Positions 60,506 through 64,000 of a stretch of DNA of 64,000 bases are shown here, piece by piece (the stretch's first letter is position 1; each line of letters opens with the position of its first letter). This stretch comes from Parafrigoribacterium mesophilum (GTDB taxonomy: Bacteria > Actinomycetota > Actinomycetes > Actinomycetales > Microbacteriaceae): NCBI RefSeq assembly GCF_039652555.1, contig NZ_JBDJAF010000001.1:1178001-1242000 (forward strand), given 5' to 3'. A program made the translations under genes and the position numbers. The notes under the pieces are model-generated. The model was not told the DNA's origin and ran no database searches. It worked only from the letters and a program-made list of their open reading frames with translations.

Positions 60506-61474
60506 ATGGCGAGAAAGCAGGAGATGACCACACAAGGCGTTCCGGGCACGATGCCGGCCAGGGTGCGGCAGCGCCGCGGCGACCGGTTGTTCTCCGGCGG
60601 AGCTCTGCTGGCCGGCGCGCTCATCCTCGTCGCGCTCGGCGCAGTCGCCGTGTTCTTGGTGGTGCAGAGCATCCCCGCGCTGGTGGCCGACCCGAAGGAA
60701 CTGGCCGGGTCGCCGTCAAGCTTTTGGGAGTACGTGGCCCCGCTGGCGTTCGGCACCGTGTGGGCCGCGGTGCTGGCGATGGCGATGGCGCTGCCGGTGT
60801 CCATCGGTATCGCCCTGTTCATCTCGCACTATGCACCCCGGCGGATCGCCCAGGCGCTCGGCTACATCATCGACCTGCTGGCCGCGGTGCCGTCGGTGGT
60901 CTTCGGGCTCTGGGGCATCAAGGTGCTCGCGCCGTTCGTGCAGCCGTTTTACGGCTGGCTCGTGGACAACTTCGGCTGGTTCCCGCTGTTCGCACCTCCC
61001 GTGTCCGGCACCGGGCGTACCGTCCTCACCGTGGCCATCGTGCTCGCGGTGATGGTGCTGCCCATCATCACCGCCGTCTGCCGCGAGGTATTCCTGCAGA
61101 CACCGCGGCTGCACGAGGAGGCCGCGCTGGCCCTCGGGGCGACGCGCTGGGAGATGATCCAGACCGCCGTGCTGCCGTTCGGCACCCCGGGAATCATCTC
61201 GGCGGCAATGCTCGGGCTCGGCCGTGCACTGGGCGAGACCATGGTGGTCGCCATGGTGCTCTCCCCCGCGCTGGTCATCAATTTCATCCTCACCGGATCG
61301 GTGAATCCCGGCACCATCGCCGGAAACATCGCGTTGAACTTCCCCGAGGCGCACGGCGTCGCCGTCAACGCGCTCATCGCTACCGGGCTCATCCTGTTCA
61401 TCATCACCCTGCTGGTGAACCTGGCGGCCCGAGTCGCCATCAACCGCCGCAAGGCGTTCTCGGGGGCGAACTGA
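60506..61474 (+). CDS. pstC: phosphate ABC permease PstC
   Basis: A 322-residue permease with six membrane helices and the EAA-like loop EEAALALGATRWEMIQTAVLP (about residue 208). AAVPSVVFGLWGI is a Pst mark. It starts 10 bases after pstS; its stop overlaps the pstA start by one base. Confidence 0.95.
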   Translation: MARKQEMTTQGVPGTMPARVRQRRGDRLFSGGALLAGALILVALGAVAVFLVVQSIPALVADPKELAGSPSSFWEYVAPLAFGTVWAAVLAMAMALPVSIGIALFISHYAPRRIAQALGYIIDLLAAVPSVVFGLWGIKVLAPFVQPFYGWLVDNFGWFPLFAPPVSGTGRTVLTVAIVLAVMVLPIITAVCREVFLQTPRLHEEAALALGATRWEMIQTAVLPFGTPGIISAAMLGLGRALGETMVVAMVLSPALVINFILTGSVNPGTIAGNIALNFPEAHGVAVNALIATGLILFIITLLVNLAARVAINRRKAFSGAN

Positions 61475-62580
61475 TGACACTCTCCACCACCGCGGGCAGC
61501 GAAAACGACACAGGCAACGGCATCGTCAACGCGCTCACCACTGGCCGACTGCCGCGCTGGGCTCCGTGGGCGCTGCTGGCCGGCAGCTGGTTCGTCTTCG
61601 CCGTGGCGTTCGCCTTCATCCAGGCAACCAGCGACCAAGGCGGCTACAACATCACCGGCGTTGTCTTCTTCGGGACGGTGCTGTTCGATGTGCTGATCTT
61701 TGCCGTGTCCTATCTCGTGGAAGGCATCCGCAAGGCCAAGGACCGGCTGGTGACCTCCCTCGTCTCGACGGCGTTCATCATCGCACTGCTTCCGTTGATT
61801 TCGCTGCTCTTCACCGTCGTCGTGGACGGCTGGAAACGCTTCGACCTGACCTTCTTCACCAACTCGATGCGCAACATCGTCGGCGACGGCGGCGGCGCGC
61901 TGCACGCGATCGTCGGCACGGTGGAGATCACCGGGATGGCGATCATAATCTCGGTGCCGGTCGGGCTGCTCGCGGCGGTGTACCTCGTCGAGTACGGTCG
62001 CGGACACCTGGCGAGGGCGATTACGTTCTTCGTGGATGTGATGACCGGTATCCCGTCGATCGTGGCCGGCCTGTTTGCGTTCGCGCTGCTTGCGCTCCTG
62101 CTCGGTGATCCGGGCATCCGTTCCGGCTTCGGCGGCGCGATCGCGCTGTCGCTGCTCATGATCCCCACTGTCGTGCGTTCCTCTGAGGAGATGCTCAAGC
62201 TCGTGCCGAACGAGCTGCGCGAGGCATCCTTCGCCCTCGGGGTGCCGAAGTGGCTGACGATCCTCAAGGTCGTCATCCCCACCTCGCTGGCGGGCATCAC
62301 CACCGGCATCACGCTGGCCATCGCCCGGGTGATCGGGGAGACGGCGCCGCTGCTGATCATCGCAGGGTTCACGCAGAGCATGAATTACGACCTGTTCCAC
62401 GGGCGGATGATGGCGCTGCCGCTGTTCGCGTACATCCAGTACGCCAATCCGGGAACGGATGTCGCAGCCTACCTTGACCGGGCGTGGACTGCGGCCCTCG
62501 TGCTCATCCTGATGGTGATGTTGCTCAACTTGATCGCCCGGCTGGTCACCCGCGTCTTCTCCCCCAAGCTCGGCCGCTAA
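61474..62580 (+). CDS. pstA: phosphate ABC permease PstA
   Basis: A 368-residue permease with two extra N-terminal membrane helices preceding the usual six. DVMTGIPSIVAGLFAFALLA (about residue 188), LREASFALGVPKWLTILKVV (EAA loop, about 248) and VIGETAPLLIIAGFTQSMN are family marks. It partners PstC. Confidence 0.95.
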   Translation: MTLSTTAGSENDTGNGIVNALTTGRLPRWAPWALLAGSWFVFAVAFAFIQATSDQGGYNITGVVFFGTVLFDVLIFAVSYLVEGIRKAKDRLVTSLVSTAFIIALLPLISLLFTVVVDGWKRFDLTFFTNSMRNIVGDGGGALHAIVGTVEITGMAIIISVPVGLLAAVYLVEYGRGHLARAITFFVDVMTGIPSIVAGLFAFALLALLLGDPGIRSGFGGAIALSLLMIPTVVRSSEEMLKLVPNELREASFALGVPKWLTILKVVIPTSLAGITTGITLAIARVIGETAPLLIIAGFTQSMNYDLFHGRMMALPLFAYIQYANPGTDVAAYLDRAWTAALVLILMVMLLNLIARLVTRVFSPKLGR

Positions 62581-62592
62581 CAAAGGACACCA

Positions 62593-63372
62593 GTGTCAAA
62601 GCGCATCGAAGTGAACGATCTGAACGTGTACTACGGCAAGTTCAAGGCCGTCGAAGGCGTCAGCCTGACGATCGAACCGCGCACCGTCACGGCGTTCATC
62701 GGGCCGAGCGGATGCGGCAAGTCCACGTTCTTGCGCACCCTGAACCGGATGCACGAGGTGATCCCGGGTGCCTGGGTGGACGGCGAGGTGCTCATCGACG
62801 GCAACAACCTCTACGCGGAAGGAGTCGATCCGGTGCTCGTGCGGCGCCAGGTCGGCATGGTGTTCCAGCGGCCGAACCCATTCCCCACCATGTCGATCCG
62901 GGACAACGTACTCGCCGGGGTGAAGCTCAACAACCGTAAAATCAGCAAGTCGGATGCCGACGATCTGGTCGAGCGGGCCCTGATCGGCGCGAACCTGTGG
63001 AACGAGGTGAAGGACCGGCTTGCGCTGCCCGGATCCGGGATCTCCGGAGGACAGCAGCAGCGGCTGTGCATCGCGCGGGCGATCGCGGTGCAGCCGGACG
63101 TGCTGCTGATGGACGAGCCCTGTTCGGCGCTCGACCCGATCTCCACGCTCGCGATCGAGGACCTCATCGAGGAACTCAAGCAGGACTACACGATCGTGAT
63201 CGTCACGCACAACATGCAGCAGGCATCCAGGGTCAGCGACCGTACCGCGTTCTTCAACATCGCCGGCACCGGCAAGCCAGGCAAACTCATCGAGTACAAC
63301 GACACCAACACGATCTTCTCGCGGCCGTCGGTACAGGCCACTGAGGACTACGTTTCGGGCAAATTCGGCTGA
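62593..63372 (+). CDS. pstB: phosphate ABC transporter ATPase PstB
   Basis: A 259-residue ATPase. Walker A is FIGPSGCGKSTFLRTLNRMH (about residue 37), the Q-loop is in GMVFQRPNPFPTMS, the signature LSGGQQQR-type motif reads GISGGQQQRLCIARA, and Walker B is LLMDEPCSALDP. It starts with GTG at 62593, 12 bases after pstA. The 131 bases downstream hold no gene. Confidence 0.97.
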   Translation: MSKRIEVNDLNVYYGKFKAVEGVSLTIEPRTVTAFIGPSGCGKSTFLRTLNRMHEVIPGAWVDGEVLIDGNNLYAEGVDPVLVRRQVGMVFQRPNPFPTMSIRDNVLAGVKLNNRKISKSDADDLVERALIGANLWNEVKDRLALPGSGISGGQQQRLCIARAIAVQPDVLLMDEPCSALDPISTLAIEDLIEELKQDYTIVIVTHNMQQASRVSDRTAFFNIAGTGKPGKLIEYNDTNTIFSRPSVQATEDYVSGKFG

Positions 63373-63503
63373 TCCGCACGCTCGAGGGGCTGGAGGCGTA
63401 TGGGCCGGGTCGCAGAACGCCTCTCGGCGCGAGGCCGCTCGAAGCGGCGAATATTGGAGCCCGGGGTTACTGCGACCCGACCAACGACCCTGACGGGCCT
63501 GGC

Positions 63504-64000
63504 TCAGTCTAAAGCATCCGCTCGCCAGAGCCGGGCACACGCAGCGAACTCGGAGGCCGTCTGCGAAAGCCGCAGCGCGCGCCGGGTGAAGTCGGTCGCC
63601 CGTTCGGGAGCCAGCGGTTCGGCATCGTCGGCGAAGCTCGCCGCACCGGTGGAAGTGACCCGGCAAAACGCTGCGGCACGGTCGAGGGCGACGGCGAAGT
63701 CACCCGTGAACAGCCCGCGCAGAATCTGGTCGGCAAGCGCCATGATCTCGCCAGGCCCGGTCGGCGAGGGCACACCGGCGACGACGGGATCGATGGTCGC
63801 CAGCACCTCGCTGCCACGCTGGTAAAGCAGGCTGATACCCTCGGCATCCTGGCGGATCAGGATGCGCATGAGGTAGATGCGCCACAGCGCGCCGGGAAGG
63901 CTGCGGGCGCTGGCACACGCCCACAGTTCCGCGATGGTGTCGACGCCGTGTTCGTCGGTGAGCGACACGAGTCGGTCCACGACGGCGGAATCCGGATCGT
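63504..64000 (-). CDS. uncharacterised actinobacterial protein, 5' end beyond the window
   Basis: The open frame is uncut to base 64000, so the N-terminus is missing. The visible 165 residues are helical (ELWACASARSLPGALWRIYLMRILIR, in part; then GEIMALADQILRGLFTGDFA), with no catalytic motif that I recognise. I recall proteins of this type downstream of pst in Microbacteriaceae, some misnamed RNA polymerase beta subunit. The GTG at 63980 is probably internal. Confidence 0.65.
   Translation of the reverse strand, partial: DPDSAVVDRLVSLTDEHGVDTIAELWACASARSLPGALWRIYLMRILIRQDAEGISLLYQRGSEVLATIDPVVAGVPSPTGPGEIMALADQILRGLFTGDFAVALDRAAAFCRVTSTGAASFADDAEPLAPERATDFTRRALRLSQTASEFAACARLWRADALD

Noticed and set aside
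60949..62583. 544-codon open frame opposite pstC/pstA
   Set aside because: Histidine/arginine-rich antisense shadow of transmembrane permease codons; no recognisable domain.

Overview
The window is high-GC actinobacterial DNA (about two-thirds G+C by eye). GlnR, MshD (mycothiol), WXG100, CarD, SenX3-RegX3, DUF3048, DUF3263, DUF4032 and an XPB-type helicase all point to Actinomycetia. Gene content and the many GCATCC/GGATGC words suggest Microbacteriaceae; I cannot name a genus. Coding density is high, many genes overlap by 1-8 bases, and I see no prophage, integrase, transposase, CRISPR array or rRNA.

Layout. 0.1-3.7 kb: a helicase-associated protein and XPB helicase. 3.8-8.6 kb: a leftward operon (DoxX, GTP cyclohydrolase I, ferredoxin-type FAD reductase, FolP2-like dihydropteroate synthase homologue, RibD-C/DHFR-analogue reductase) facing a divergent four-cysteine ArsR/SufR-like regulator, with two overlapping promoters. 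8.6-11.4 kb: a two-component system and a WXG100 protein. 11.6-20.5 kb: GroEL with paired CIRCE operators, a DUF3048 lipoprotein, CspA, a LytR-C protein, DUF3263, DUF2332, MsrB, a nitroreductase, tRNA-Thr(TGU), a DsbA-like protein and UgpC. 20.5-31.4 kb: DUF4032, an Lrp regulator with a trans-sulfuration enzyme, a NUDIX protein, a RecQ-PRTase fusion, RlmB, CysS, CarD and a lipoprotein. 31.4-34.0 kb: RegX3, SenX3 and PhoU. 34.1-50.1 kb: a hydroxyproline catabolic island. It holds alpha-ketoglutarate semialdehyde dehydrogenase, 4-hydroxyproline epimerase, pyrroline-hydroxycarboxylate deaminase, a three-subunit D-hydroxyproline dehydrogenase, a five-gene LIV-type ABC transporter, an FCD GntR regulator, and a divergent trio (proline-racemase family, ornithine-cyclodeaminase family, enolase superfamily) that fits 3-hydroxyproline use. 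50.3-64.0 kb: GpmA, YgfZ, nitrobindin, GlnR, MshD, DUF2269, Ppk1, a MutT1-like protein, a Pyr_excise-family protein, PstSCAB and a truncated gene.

How it works together. Phosphate handling (SenX3-RegX3-PhoU, Ppk1, PstSCAB) is split between two loci, each with an 11-base direct-repeat PHO-box-like motif. The hydroxyproline island appears to be governed by one GntR protein, with TATG-N3-CATA sites at two of its promoters.

The least expected signal is short repetitive DNA. (1) An 82-base element with 21-base terminal inverted repeats occurs three times at exactly the same length, always between convergent gene ends. (2) A 58-base palindrome occurs once between genes and once in frame inside recQ. 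(3) A CTTCGAGACGCTCGCC...CTCAGGGACC element forms an intergenic cluster near 36.2 kb and is expanded to seven 42-base copies in frame inside mshD. The best candidate for an undescribed functional system is the redox-regulated pterin-like operon at 3.8-8.6 kb.
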